Below are positions 19,726 through 29,577 of a DNA stretch of 32,867 bases, in pieces; positions within the stretch are counted from its first letter, which is position 1, and each line of letters begins with the position of its first letter. The notes under the pieces are model-generated. The model did not search any database. It worked only from the letters and a program-made list of their open reading frames with translations, and had not been told where the DNA came from. This stretch comes from Promethearchaeota archaeon (GTDB lineage Archaea > Asgardarchaeota > Lokiarchaeia > Sigyniarchaeales > SOKP01). Location of the stretch: NCBI GenBank assembly GCA_019894885.1, contig JAGXNP010000013.1, positions 1 through 32,867 of the forward strand, read 5' to 3'. Made by a program: the position numbers and the translations under genes.

Positions 19726-20814
19726 TTAGATTTTAATCTTAATATTCCATCTAGCTAGAAGTAGCGCTATTCCTGCTTCTATCACTATTGGTAGAACTCC
19801 AACCAAAAGCATTGTAATTAAAGGATTAGCCACAAGAAAACTTCTATCAAGAAGACCTATTGCAACATCGAAAATGAACGCTAGGATAAAAAGGAGTAGC
19901 ATATTTTTACCCATTTCTGATAGTACAGGGACTTTAAAGTTCATTTTTTCGAATCCATAGAAAACAGCTATTAAGAAACCAGAAGCTGCGATCGCTAGGA
20001 AAGCTAAAGATGTTGTTGCGTCGTGATGTTCTGCAGGTTGGATCCAGTCAAAACAGTAGAATGCAATTATGAAAATGCTTGAAACTGGTAAAATTCTTTT
20101 TTTAAATCCAACATTTGGATCTTCCGAATCCATTTTGTACCATTGAGAGAAACAAGTCCCAGCAATAGCAATTGCAGCATGATTTAACGAATTAAACGGA
20201 AATGGAATGGTTCCCACTCCTCCAAGCCCTTTATGCTCAAGTAGAGGCGTTGCGTAGAGTATCGCGTGAATAATTAGTATTCCGATGCATACATATAACC
20301 GTTTATCTGCACTTTTAGGGATTAAATACGCCAAGAGATAAGCAGCAAAAGTACCAATCGCCAAATTTGCTAAGGTACCATACCATAACACTTCATCCCA
20401 AGGAATCCCGTCACCAAAAAGTAACCCTCCAATCAATCCGTCATCTATGAATGCTAACCCATATAGAACTGCCACACGAATAATCCCATGTTTCCATGCG
20501 GCTCCAGCGCCTTTTTTTTTCATCCTGCTCGTAAAAGCAATATATCCCACAAAACCTAAGATGAACATGAAAATTTGTTGGCCAATATCAATAATTGTTA
20601 TTAAAGCTGGATACCCGTCATAGTATTGAAACCCGTGATTTAAAAGGGGTGGTCCTATAGGAGCCTCTCCGGGAAAGTTGCCCGAGAGTGGCCAAGTTAT
20701 CACTGAAATAATTAGAAATATAATAATTAATCCCCGAAATTGATCTAACCATTCATACCGTTTATGCAAATTAGGTTTTTCTTCTTGCTCTTCTTCAATT
20801 CTTTCTTCAACCAT
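19726..20814 (-). CDS. polytopic membrane protein, DUF5009/heparan-alpha-glucosaminide N-acetyltransferase-like
   Basis: 'RYEWLDQFRGLIIIFLIISVITWPLSG' N-terminal signature plus about 9-10 hydrophobic segments. Confidence 0.6.
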   Translation of the reverse strand: MVEERIEEEQEEKPNLHKRYEWLDQFRGLIIIFLIISVITWPLSGNFPGEAPIGPPLLNHGFQYYDGYPALITIIDIGQQIFMFILGFVGYIAFTSRMKKKGAGAAWKHGIIRVAVLYGLAFIDDGLIGGLLFGDGIPWDEVLWYGTLANLAIGTFAAYLLAYLIPKSADKRLYVCIGILIIHAILYATPLLEHKGLGGVGTIPFPFNSLNHAAIAIAGTCFSQWYKMDSEDPNVGFKKRILPVSSIFIIAFYCFDWIQPAEHHDATTSLAFLAIAASGFLIAVFYGFEKMNFKVPVLSEMGKNMLLLFILAFIFDVAIGLLDRSFLVANPLITMLLVGVLPIVIEAGIALLLARWNIKIKI

Positions 20815-20850
20815 TTTTTAATCAACACTTTTTATTTTTCAAATTCTGAC

Positions 20851-20869
20851 AGTAAATATGGCATTTACT
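20851..20869. promoter_or_regulatory. perfect inverted repeat in the divergent promoter region of the DUF5009-like and MFS genes
   Basis: AGTAAAT-ATGGC-ATTTACT: 7 bp arms, 5 nt spacer, between the starts at 20814(-) and 20981(+). Confidence 0.4.
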
Positions 20870-20980
20870 AGTTTTGACACTCCTAAATTTAAAAGTATCT
20901 CTCCTAAAAAAAGCAAACTTATTATAAGATTACAACGAAATAAAATTAATTTTACAGATTATTAGAAGTGTATCTTAAAT

Positions 20981-22435
20981 ATGAAGAAAAGAGAGTTGGT
21001 TTCGCTATTTTTCTTTTTGACGTTAATTTTAATCATTATAATGGATAGTGCTTTGTTTCTACCTAATGAAGTATTAATTGCAGCTGATTTAGGAATATAT
21101 TTTGATGCTCTAGGCATAATCATAGGTATATATACTATCGTAAATGGTATTTCAATTCTAATATTCGGATATTTAACCGATATGATAGAGAGAAAAAAGA
21201 TTTTAATCCTTGCTGGAGTAATGTGGTCATTAACGGCAATATTGCATATATTTGTGGAAGAATTCTGGCAACTAGTGCTTGTCAGGATCGTAGCAGCAAT
21301 CGCCGTAAGTGTAACCACTCCACTTGTAATTTCTTATTTAGCAGACATAATCTCATCCGATTCACGTTCTAAATCTTTTGCATTTTGGGGCTTGATAACA
21401 AGTATAGGAACCTTGGTTGCAGGAGTATTAGCTTTAGCGTTTAACGTTATTGATTTTGAAGCTATTGAATTACCACTCCTTGAAAAAATTGACTTCATTG
21501 CCCTAAATTATCCCAATGTATTACAGACTTGGCAGCTTCCATATTTTTATCTTGGTATCATAGCTCTCATATTTACAATCCTTAATTATTTCATTACTAT
21601 AGAACCTAAAAGAGCAGCAAAAGAAAAACAATTAGAAGAGGTTTTTTCAGATGAAAATCTGCGGTATTCCTATAAGATCAAAATATCAGATCTAAAATTC
21701 GTTTTCAAAAGGAAATCAAACTTCTTCTTGATGTTTAATTTTTTTGATGTGATTGCCTCAGGATTAGTATTAGCCTATATTTTCCCTTACATCCAGCTTG
21801 AAATTGGTGTTAGCGTTATCGATATCAAGGTAATCATTTTGTTTTTATTTATAATTGTCTTGGGATTAATAGTTGGACAATTTTGGCTCGCACATTTGGG
21901 TGATAAAAAAGTACAGCGTGGAGATCTTTCTGGCAGGGTGAAAATAGCGGTTATATGTTCAATTTTGAATTTACCTTTCTTTTTATTTGGATTTGCGATG
22001 ACACCTAATGTTGCAAACTCTACTTTCTTCTTTGGTACTTTATTGGTCAACGATATTGGATTTTGGGTTTTGTGGTTAGTCTATTGTACATTTCTAGGTG
22101 TAGGTCTCGCTTTTACTATGGGAATTGGTCCCAACTGGTATAGTTCTCTTATTGATGTTAATTTTCCAGAGAATCGAGGGACTATGGTTGCAGTCGGGTC
22201 CTTTATAGATTCCATCGGACGAGCCTTAGGTGCAGTTATAGGTGGTTTCGTGGTAACTTTGACAGGAAGCTTTTCTGCGACAATTTTTTGGTCTTTTCTA
22301 ATATTTGGGATATTTTCTACATGCTTATGGATTCCGCTTTTCTTTACTGCTAAAAAAGATTATATAGAAATAAACGAGGCCATGAAAAATAGAGCATCCT
22401 CGTTGAGTAAAATGCAACCAGAGGAATCTCGGTAA
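20981..22435 (+). CDS. major facilitator superfamily (MFS) transporter
   Basis: About 12 hydrophobic segments; MFS loop 2-3 'LIFGYLTDMIERKKILILAG'; 'GFVVTLTGSFSATIFWSFL'. Confidence 0.9.
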   Translation: MKKRELVSLFFFLTLILIIIMDSALFLPNEVLIAADLGIYFDALGIIIGIYTIVNGISILIFGYLTDMIERKKILILAGVMWSLTAILHIFVEEFWQLVLVRIVAAIAVSVTTPLVISYLADIISSDSRSKSFAFWGLITSIGTLVAGVLALAFNVIDFEAIELPLLEKIDFIALNYPNVLQTWQLPYFYLGIIALIFTILNYFITIEPKRAAKEKQLEEVFSDENLRYSYKIKISDLKFVFKRKSNFFLMFNFFDVIASGLVLAYIFPYIQLEIGVSVIDIKVIILFLFIIVLGLIVGQFWLAHLGDKKVQRGDLSGRVKIAVICSILNLPFFLFGFAMTPNVANSTFFFGTLLVNDIGFWVLWLVYCTFLGVGLAFTMGIGPNWYSSLIDVNFPENRGTMVAVGSFIDSIGRALGAVIGGFVVTLTGSFSATIFWSFLIFGIFSTCLWIPLFFTAKKDYIEINEAMKNRASSLSKMQPEESR

Positions 22436-22440
22436 TAACT

Positions 22441-23220
22441 TTAACGAGTAATCATTTGTTCATGTTTAATTGATAGTAATTTTTTACTCCAACCAGGAAG
22501 GATAAATCCAAGGTAAAAGAAAAAATGTGCTAAGTCTAAGATAATTCTCATTATTATTAATAAAATGGGATCCATCTCAATTATGGCATCAAATATGGCA
22601 GAGATTCCAAATAATAGAAAAGCTATCAAAAGAAACCTTCCCTTCCATCGTATCTCGGGTTGTTCTTCCTTTTTCATGGATACTAAAGCAAATTGAACTC
22701 CTGTTATGCAAGCAGTCATTATACTCACACCTAAAAATATCAATACAAAACCCTTAAAATCTATGTCATAAGGATTAGTTGGATCTTTTATAATTCCTAA
22801 TAATGAATCAATAGGTGCTCCAGGAGCTAATATAAGGAAATAAAATAAATACAATTCAAAAAAAATCGATAATGTTCCATATATGATTAGTACTGACTTC
22901 CTTTTTTTTGGTTTCAATGTAGTCAAGTATACATTTAACCATGCTAAAATGGCAATGGGTACACCTACAGTTCCAATAAGAACATATACTTGGTAAAGCA
23001 GAAATTCTCCAGTGATGATCCAATATAAGTATCCCAATCCACTTGGATACCAAGGGGATAATGTAAAAATTATGCATAAAAAGAAGTTGAAGATTAAAAA
23101 CTGCCTTGTCCTAATATACTTTATTAAGACAACAGACCCTAATATGAAACCTATTAGTACGGAAATTAAGGCGGTTAAGCCTGAAATTTTTGCTAATTCA
23201 CTTAGAACTTGAAAAAACAT
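22441..23220 (-). CDS. uncharacterised membrane protein (about 7 TM segments)
   Basis: 259 aa ORF with about seven long hydrophobic stretches; no family recognised. Confidence 0.6.
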   Translation of the reverse strand: MFFQVLSELAKISGLTALISVLIGFILGSVVLIKYIRTRQFLIFNFFLCIIFTLSPWYPSGLGYLYWIITGEFLLYQVYVLIGTVGVPIAILAWLNVYLTTLKPKKRKSVLIIYGTLSIFFELYLFYFLILAPGAPIDSLLGIIKDPTNPYDIDFKGFVLIFLGVSIMTACITGVQFALVSMKKEEQPEIRWKGRFLLIAFLLFGISAIFDAIIEMDPILLIIMRIILDLAHFFFYLGFILPGWSKKLLSIKHEQMITR

Positions 23221-23334
23221 ATTCTCTACCTTTGAATTTCAATATTTTTCTAGTTGAGTATCGTAATATAATAAATAACAAAATTAAAGTAATTTAAATT
23301 TATTTTTATACAAAAATGAAAATCATTTTTAAAA

Positions 23335-24192
23335 TCATTTTTTATGTACTTTTATATCAAATACAACATGGTATAAACCAGGACCGTAACTTTTTACAAA
23401 TCTTTTTGTTAATAAATCGCATTTGTAATCATTTCTTTCCGCGATTTCTTTAAACTCATTAAACAACCCTAAGTACTTTTCTTTGTCTACAATTCCCTCA
23501 TAATGATAAATCGTACCTTCAGCTTTTGCTAAGGTTAACGCTTCGTTTATGAAGTCTTTTGGGGCGGGAAATACTCCCATAATAACACGATCAGCTTTAA
23601 GCCCAGATTTACTCAGTTTTATTACTTCAATCTTACTATCTCCTTTTATCGGAGTAATAATGTTCTCACAATGATTAAGCTCTATATTCTCATTTAAATA
23701 GTTAAATGAATCAGGGTTCAACTCTATACTAAAAATCTTTTTAGGTTTTGAGTGTTTTGCTATGGGTAAAGAAAAATAACCTATACCAGCGAACATATCA
23801 ACAATTATCTCGCCTTCTTTTACTAAAGTTGCTAGGAATTTCCTTTCGCTTAGATTTCCCATACTAAACATTATCTTAGTAAAATCAAATTTATAGATCA
23901 CTCCATGTTCTTTATGTTTAATAATAGAATTTTTGACACCAACTAAATATTCTATCTTTTCCGGAGTTCTAAATTGCCCTTTTACCCTTCCCGAGTTCAA
24001 ATAAACTGATTTAATGCTTGGTAATAATTCTAAATATTTTTCGCCAATTTTTTTTTTTTTCCCCATTAATTTAGGATTTAATTTAATAATTACTACATTA
24101 CCAATTGTCTGAAATCCGCGGGGTAAAAGCAGTAATTCCTCATCTGATAAAGTTCCGATTAAAACATCTTTGAGTTTAGTTTTAAATCCCAT
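23335..24192 (-). CDS. Taw2/Trm5-family class I SAM-dependent tRNA-modifying enzyme (Taw2 favoured)
   Basis: 'IVDMFAGIGYFSLPIAKHSKPKKIFSIELNPDSFNYLNENIELNH' and 'RVIMGVFPAPKDFINEALTLAKAEGTIYHYE'; lacks the NPPY-type motif expected of Trm5. Confidence 0.82.
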   Translation of the reverse strand: MGFKTKLKDVLIGTLSDEELLLLPRGFQTIGNVVIIKLNPKLMGKKKKIGEKYLELLPSIKSVYLNSGRVKGQFRTPEKIEYLVGVKNSIIKHKEHGVIYKFDFTKIMFSMGNLSERKFLATLVKEGEIIVDMFAGIGYFSLPIAKHSKPKKIFSIELNPDSFNYLNENIELNHCENIITPIKGDSKIEVIKLSKSGLKADRVIMGVFPAPKDFINEALTLAKAEGTIYHYEGIVDKEKYLGLFNEFKEIAERNDYKCDLLTKRFVKSYGPGLYHVVFDIKVHKK

Positions 24193-24279
24193 AACATGTC
24201 AAATTTGTAAGTCCAATTATCATTCTTTGATTAATTACAAGTTAAATTATTATATTATAGTAAATCAAACATATTATAA

Positions 24280-24300
24280 TAATAGAAAAATTTTCTATTA
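24280..24300. promoter_or_regulatory. perfect inverted repeat, candidate operator upstream of acyl-CoA ligase
   Basis: TAATAGAAAA-A-TTTTCTATTA: 10 bp arms, 1 nt centre, about 42 bp before the ATG at 24342. Confidence 0.4.
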
Positions 24301-24341
24301 CTTTTCAAAAATATTTGTTGTATAAAATTAGAGGTTAAAAA

Positions 24342-26201
24342 ATGACTAGTTTAGATGATCAAGAGTTCTTGGTTGATGAAAATAAGGTTTGGTTTACCGG
24401 AGGTTATTGGCCTGAGGGAGTTCCTCATCAGATTAAGGATATAGAGGGTATCGAAATGCTCCCTATGTGGGAGGGATTCATAAAATCTGCTAATGACTAT
24501 GGAATCTGGGATAGTGATATTTGTATCTTTGTATATGGTCCTTACATGGAAAGAGTAAAACTGAGAACACTTTTCGAATACGGAAAGAAGTTTGGCACGT
24601 TTCTCTACGACAATTTAGGCATAAGGAAAGGAGATGTGGTTGCGATAGATCTTCCAAATTCTATTAACTTCGTTGTTGCTTATATGGGGTGTATGTATAT
24701 TGGTGCTATCGCACAAGGTATTAATCCTACTTATAAACCAATGGAACTATTGCACTCGTTAACAATGACAAAAGCAAAGGTCTTAGTGCTAATGGATATG
24801 CTCTATATCGCTGGACCTGCTACTATTCTACCAAAAACCGACATAAAATATCTGATCCCCTCCAATTTTCTTGACTTCTTTACAGCTGACGAAGAAACTA
24901 TCCAAAAACTTGGAATTCCAAACGCTAAAGAGAAAATCCCGAACGAAACAGAGGATTATAAAATATATTGGATGAAAGACATAATAGAAAAAACGGATTC
25001 AAAAGAAATTTCAGTTGAAATAGATATTTGGAAAGATCCCGCAGTCTACTTAATGACGGGAGGTACAACAGGCCTTCCTAAGGTAGCGATGCTAAGTCAC
25101 GCGAATCTTCTCGCGAACCTACACATGATTAAACCTTGGACTAATCTTGAACCGGGGATGATCACCATTGGAAGCATTCCATTTTTCCATAGTTTTGGAA
25201 TGACTTGTGTTATGAATGGAGCGTTATCCTTAGGAATGCAGATGTTACTCTTCCCTAAACCTCCTACTGATGATGTATTATCAGAAACTATAAATAAGCT
25301 CGAAGCTCCCCAAGGAATCATATATACGGGAGTAGAGATGTTATTTAAAAGACTTACAGATTACGTAAACGAAGTAGGTGTTGAAGAATACAAGAAAAAA
25401 TACAGTTTTACAGAGAAACTAAAATATGCTACACAAGGAGCTGGCCCACTTCACGATCATATTCGTGTTCCTTTCGAAGAAATCTTCTGTCCAATAAGAG
25501 TTGGTTATGGGTTAACTGAAACATCTCCAGTAACTAGTATTGCTCCATTCTGGGGCCCCAATAAAACAGGCAAACTGGGATTACCTATAACAGGGGTAGA
25601 CTGGGCGATTTTCGATTCAGCTAACTTTGAAGCTGGACCTATATGCGACGGTACTCCAGAACGCAACAACTTTGGAGTAGAGCATACCGGGGAAATCTGT
25701 CTTGCTGGGCCACATATAATGCTTGGTTACTTGGGAGTCCAAAAAGAGCTAGAAGATAACCTTAAGATGTGGAATGGAAAGAGATGGTTGCTCACTGGGG
25801 ATATAGGATTTATGGATGAACATGGGTTCTGTGAAATTCGAGATAGAAAAAAATCGCTAATAAAAGTATCTGGTCACTCAGTTTTCCCAAAAGAAGTAGA
25901 GGAATTGATGGGTCACCATCCTATGATTGACGATGTTGCCGTTGCAGGCCTACCTGATGTAACAACAGGTGAAAAAGTTAAAGCGTGGATAACTCTTAAA
26001 ACAGGATACAAAGTCGGTAAAAATGTGGAGATTGAAGACATAAAGAAATGGTGCTTAGAAAACATGGCAAAATGGAAAAGTCCAAGACTAATTGAGGTTG
26101 TTCGGAAACTTCCCATAACTATGACTGGAAAAGTTCAGCGTAGGGAACTTCAAGAAAAAGATATCTCAAAAATAGAAAGTGGAAAAGAAATAAAAGGTTA
26201 A
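24342..26201 (+). CDS. AMP-dependent acyl-CoA synthetase/ligase (ANL superfamily)
   Basis: 'LMTGGTTGLPKVAMLSHANL', 'GYGLTETSPVTS', 'WLLTGDIGFMDEHGFCEIRDRKKSLIKVSGHSVFPKEVEE', C-terminal 'MTGKVQRREL'. Confidence 0.95.
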   Translation: MTSLDDQEFLVDENKVWFTGGYWPEGVPHQIKDIEGIEMLPMWEGFIKSANDYGIWDSDICIFVYGPYMERVKLRTLFEYGKKFGTFLYDNLGIRKGDVVAIDLPNSINFVVAYMGCMYIGAIAQGINPTYKPMELLHSLTMTKAKVLVLMDMLYIAGPATILPKTDIKYLIPSNFLDFFTADEETIQKLGIPNAKEKIPNETEDYKIYWMKDIIEKTDSKEISVEIDIWKDPAVYLMTGGTTGLPKVAMLSHANLLANLHMIKPWTNLEPGMITIGSIPFFHSFGMTCVMNGALSLGMQMLLFPKPPTDDVLSETINKLEAPQGIIYTGVEMLFKRLTDYVNEVGVEEYKKKYSFTEKLKYATQGAGPLHDHIRVPFEEIFCPIRVGYGLTETSPVTSIAPFWGPNKTGKLGLPITGVDWAIFDSANFEAGPICDGTPERNNFGVEHTGEICLAGPHIMLGYLGVQKELEDNLKMWNGKRWLLTGDIGFMDEHGFCEIRDRKKSLIKVSGHSVFPKEVEELMGHHPMIDDVAVAGLPDVTTGEKVKAWITLKTGYKVGKNVEIEDIKKWCLENMAKWKSPRLIEVVRKLPITMTGKVQRRELQEKDISKIESGKEIKG

Positions 26202-26233
26202 TTTTTTATTATTTTTTTTTTAGTTTTATTCGT

Positions 26234-27913
26234 TTAGGTGTTTAGGCGTTTATGCGTTTTTTTCATAATTTTATAAATATTTGTGAATTCATTAAAGAGC
26301 TTGTCGTAAACTGCCCTGTTTTCTGGATTTGGTTTGAAAATGTTGGAGTATTGGATTAAATCAGGAATTTGATCCCAGGTGAGGTAGCCCAATCCCACTG
26401 AAGCGATAAAAGCAGCTCCACGAGCATTTGCTTGAATGGGATCTTTAACTTGCTTGATAGTTCTGTTGAGAACATCAGCAAAAATTTGACACCAGACATT
26501 ACTAGTTGCACCTCCGCCAATTATGCTAAGCTCAGGCATTACAACATCTTTCTTCGTCATTCCCGGATTAGCTTTCATCTTCCATTTCTGGATGAATTTT
26601 TCGACGTACATATGGAGCCACCTTACATTGTAAGCAACACCTTCAAAAATTGCTCTTATTAGGTGTTCTCGAGACATTTCAAGAGATAAATTATAAATCC
26701 CACCACGAACAGCATGATCGTCAACAGGAGCTCTTTCTCCAATAAGCCATGGAGTAAAAATCAAATTGTTGGACCCCGCAGGAACTTTCTCAACAATTCT
26801 ATCCAATATTTTATATACATCCGGGACTTGTTCTTCTCTTAACAATTCATCTTTATGATATAAAATTTTATCCCTTAAAAATTGTAAAGCCCCTCCAGCG
26901 ATTTCTTGCTCATTTGCTACAAAATATTTTCCCCTAATTGCAGCAGGGAAACTTCCCATATTATGAAAGATGTCTGTTTTCTTGTAAGGTACATGGCATA
27001 TCAGCCAATCAGATGTTCCAATGTAAATATGTCCTTCGTAATCTCTAATAGCTCCAGAACCTATAGTAGCTGCATGCAAGTCGGGAGCACCCATAATTAA
27101 TTGAACTCCTTTGTTTAAACCAAGTTCGCTTGCTACTTCGTCTTTCAAAGGTCCTAAGATATCTGTGGACCACCTTAAATCGGTCGGAAATTTATCTGGA
27201 TTAACTTTAAACATTTTCATTAACTTGTTATAATATTTCATGTTGTTAATATCGCGGATATCAACTAAAGTATGCATTTGAATGGAAGCATACGAGGCTG
27301 CGAATTTACCTGTGAATTTCAAATTAATAAAATCTTGAGGTTCCAGAAACATGTAAGTATTATCATATACATCTGGTCTCTTATCTTTTATCCATAGGAT
27401 ATGAGCAATGGGATCTTTACCAGATAAGCTTGGACCTCCTCCAGTGATCCTCACGAATTTTAACATTTTACGTGCAGAATACCCACTAACTTGTATTAAA
27501 CTTTTATGGAACTTCTTCATGTATGGTGCTCCTCTGGTATCCATCCATATCAGTGAATTCATCAAATGATTTCCGTCTTTATCAAGAGCGACTGTACCAC
27601 TCCATTGACTTGAATTGCATACACCTACGATGTCTTCAACTGAAACTTTTCCGCTATTAATGACTTTTTTAGCCGTAGTAAGAATGGCATTCCACCAGTC
27701 GTCCGGATCTTGTTCAACTCCACCACCTTTTTCTGCAAGTATTGGAACTTCTTGATAAGCCCAATCAATTACATCTCCTTTAATACTAACGATCGCCGAT
27801 TTTGGTCCTTGGGTTCCATGGTCGATTGCTAAAATATATTTATGAGAATTTTCTGTATCTGACATATTTAATATAAATGTTAATAAAGTAAATAAAGATT
27901 TTTTGAAATGCAA
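26234..27913 (-). CDS. FGGY-family carbohydrate kinase (xylulokinase-like)
   Basis: 'ILAIDHGTQGPKSAIVSIKGDVI', 'LIMGAPDLHAATIGSGA', 'SIIGGGATSNVWCQIFADVLNRTIKQVKDPIQANARGAAFIASVGLG'. True start probably ATG at 27865 (MSDTENSHKYILAIDHG). Confidence 0.92.
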   Translation of the reverse strand: MHFKKSLFTLLTFILNMSDTENSHKYILAIDHGTQGPKSAIVSIKGDVIDWAYQEVPILAEKGGGVEQDPDDWWNAILTTAKKVINSGKVSVEDIVGVCNSSQWSGTVALDKDGNHLMNSLIWMDTRGAPYMKKFHKSLIQVSGYSARKMLKFVRITGGGPSLSGKDPIAHILWIKDKRPDVYDNTYMFLEPQDFINLKFTGKFAASYASIQMHTLVDIRDINNMKYYNKLMKMFKVNPDKFPTDLRWSTDILGPLKDEVASELGLNKGVQLIMGAPDLHAATIGSGAIRDYEGHIYIGTSDWLICHVPYKKTDIFHNMGSFPAAIRGKYFVANEQEIAGGALQFLRDKILYHKDELLREEQVPDVYKILDRIVEKVPAGSNNLIFTPWLIGERAPVDDHAVRGGIYNLSLEMSREHLIRAIFEGVAYNVRWLHMYVEKFIQKWKMKANPGMTKKDVVMPELSIIGGGATSNVWCQIFADVLNRTIKQVKDPIQANARGAAFIASVGLGYLTWDQIPDLIQYSNIFKPNPENRAVYDKLFNEFTNIYKIMKKTHKRLNT

Positions 27914-28072
27914 TTTTTAATTATTTTTAAGTTAATGTTGAAAAATCATGTTAGATTTTAATCTTATCAGCCCCATCAAATAACCTTCTAACCTAATTTT
28001 AAGATTATGAGGTTAAATTGTGTAAATTCGTGAAAATTAAAAGACAAATTTAATTTTTGATCGATAGCTTTC

Positions 28073-28089
28073 CTAATTAATTTAATTAG
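28073..28089. promoter_or_regulatory. perfect inverted repeat in the divergent promoter region of the FGGY kinase and PLP enzyme
   Basis: CTAATTAA-T-TTAATTAG, with a third CTAATTAA copy at 28106-28113. Confidence 0.4.
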
Positions 28090-28143
28090 TTTAGCTTCTT
28101 ATACTCTAATTAAGTAAATTATGGAATTAGTTGATGATTTTTA

Positions 28144-29541
28144 ATGGACTATGAGGAAAAAATAGCTAAAATTAAAAATATTGTTGATTTGCCTATAAGT
28201 AAATTCAAATCCGAAGAATTGAAGGCAATCATTGAGAGATACGAAAAGAATCATGTGAAATCAAAAGTGGCTTTTGAGAGGGCAAGAAAAATAATCCCTG
28301 GAGGTGTAGAACATAATCTCGCCTTTAACTATCCATTCCCTTTAGCTAGTAAGCGCGTTTTTGAATGTTACATGGAAACTGTAGATGATATTGTACTTAC
28401 GGATTATTTAATGGATGGAGGCCCTATTATCCTTGGTCATAATCATCCAGTTTTGACGGAAAAGATTATCGAAGTTATTCGGGAAGTTGGACCGTGTCAT
28501 GGAATAACTAACGAATATGAATATCTTGCTGCTGAAGAACTTCAGAAACATTTTCCATCTTGTGAAGTTATAAGATGGCTCCAAACAGGAACAGAAGCCG
28601 ATATGCTTGCTATAAGGATTGCCAGAGTTGCTACAAATCGTAAATGGATTATTAAAATGGGTGGCAGTTATCACGGATGGTCAGATCAATTAGTTTACGA
28701 TATGCACGTTCCTGGAACAAAACTATTAGAATCGCATGGAATACCAAAAAATGTATTTAAATTCATCGATTCTTGTCCTCCAAACGATATTGAAACATTA
28801 CGGCAAATGTTTGCAGAAAAGCGAAAAGTTGCTGCCGTTATAATTGAACCAATGGGAGGAGAATCAGGAGCTAATCCTGTTAAACCTGGATTTAATAAAG
28901 AAGTAGAAGAACTTTGCCATGAAAATAAAACACTTTTGATTTCCGATGAAGTTGTATGTGCTTTTAGATTGCATATGGGTGGTGGTCAAGCTTATTATGG
29001 TTATGAACCGGATTTATCTGTGTTTGGTAAAATTGTTGGACATGGATATCCCTCCGCTGCTGCTATTGGTGGTAAAGAAGAGTTTATGAAATACTGCGCT
29101 GCAGGAGTGGGTGGTGGAAAAAGAGCTTATAGCGGAGGAACACTAGCTGCTAATCCATTAACGTGTGCTGCTGCTTATAATGCTATTAAATTAGTCGAAG
29201 AGACTGGAGCAACGGAAATAGCTGGAAAAGCTGGAGCTCGCTTAGCAAAGGGATTAAATCAAGTTTTTGAAAAATATGAATTACCTTGGTTTTCATACAA
29301 TTTAGGTGGAACCGTACATTTTCATACATCTTGTCTTTTTGGTTTAAGCTTTGATATTCCCGATCAAGTAGGGCAATTACCATTAAGGAAGAAATTTATG
29401 GAATACATAGGAGCAGCTCTAGTAGACCAAGAAATTATCTCTGTTGCAGGAAGCAGATTCTATATGTGTATACTCCATACCGATGAAATAATAGATCAAA
29501 CTGTTGATAAAATTGAAGAGATTTGTAAAAAGATTGAGTAA
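28144..29541 (+). CDS. class III PLP aminotransferase, glutamate-1-semialdehyde aminomutase-like
   Basis: 'ARKIIPGGVEHN', 'LQTGTEADMLAIRIAR', 'VIIEPMGGESGANPVKPGF', 'LISDEVVCAFRL', PLP lysine in 'LSVFGKIVGHGYPSAAAIGG'. Confidence 0.9.
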   Translation: MDYEEKIAKIKNIVDLPISKFKSEELKAIIERYEKNHVKSKVAFERARKIIPGGVEHNLAFNYPFPLASKRVFECYMETVDDIVLTDYLMDGGPIILGHNHPVLTEKIIEVIREVGPCHGITNEYEYLAAEELQKHFPSCEVIRWLQTGTEADMLAIRIARVATNRKWIIKMGGSYHGWSDQLVYDMHVPGTKLLESHGIPKNVFKFIDSCPPNDIETLRQMFAEKRKVAAVIIEPMGGESGANPVKPGFNKEVEELCHENKTLLISDEVVCAFRLHMGGGQAYYGYEPDLSVFGKIVGHGYPSAAAIGGKEEFMKYCAAGVGGGKRAYSGGTLAANPLTCAAAYNAIKLVEETGATEIAGKAGARLAKGLNQVFEKYELPWFSYNLGGTVHFHTSCLFGLSFDIPDQVGQLPLRKKFMEYIGAALVDQEIISVAGSRFYMCILHTDEIIDQTVDKIEEICKKIE

Positions 29542-29577
29542 ATTCTCTTTTTATTTTTAAAAGAAAACAAAATTAAA

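Noticed and set aside
20962-21318. 118 aa minus-strand ORF antisense to the MFS transporter
   Set aside because: Lies opposite a well-supported membrane transporter; Ile/Ser/Asn-rich composition is typical of shadow ORFs
27866-27913. N-terminal extension MHFKKSLFTLLTFILN of the FGGY kinase as a signal peptide
   Set aside because: Kinase N-terminal motif begins right after the internal ATG at 27865; a cytosolic kinase should not have a signal peptide
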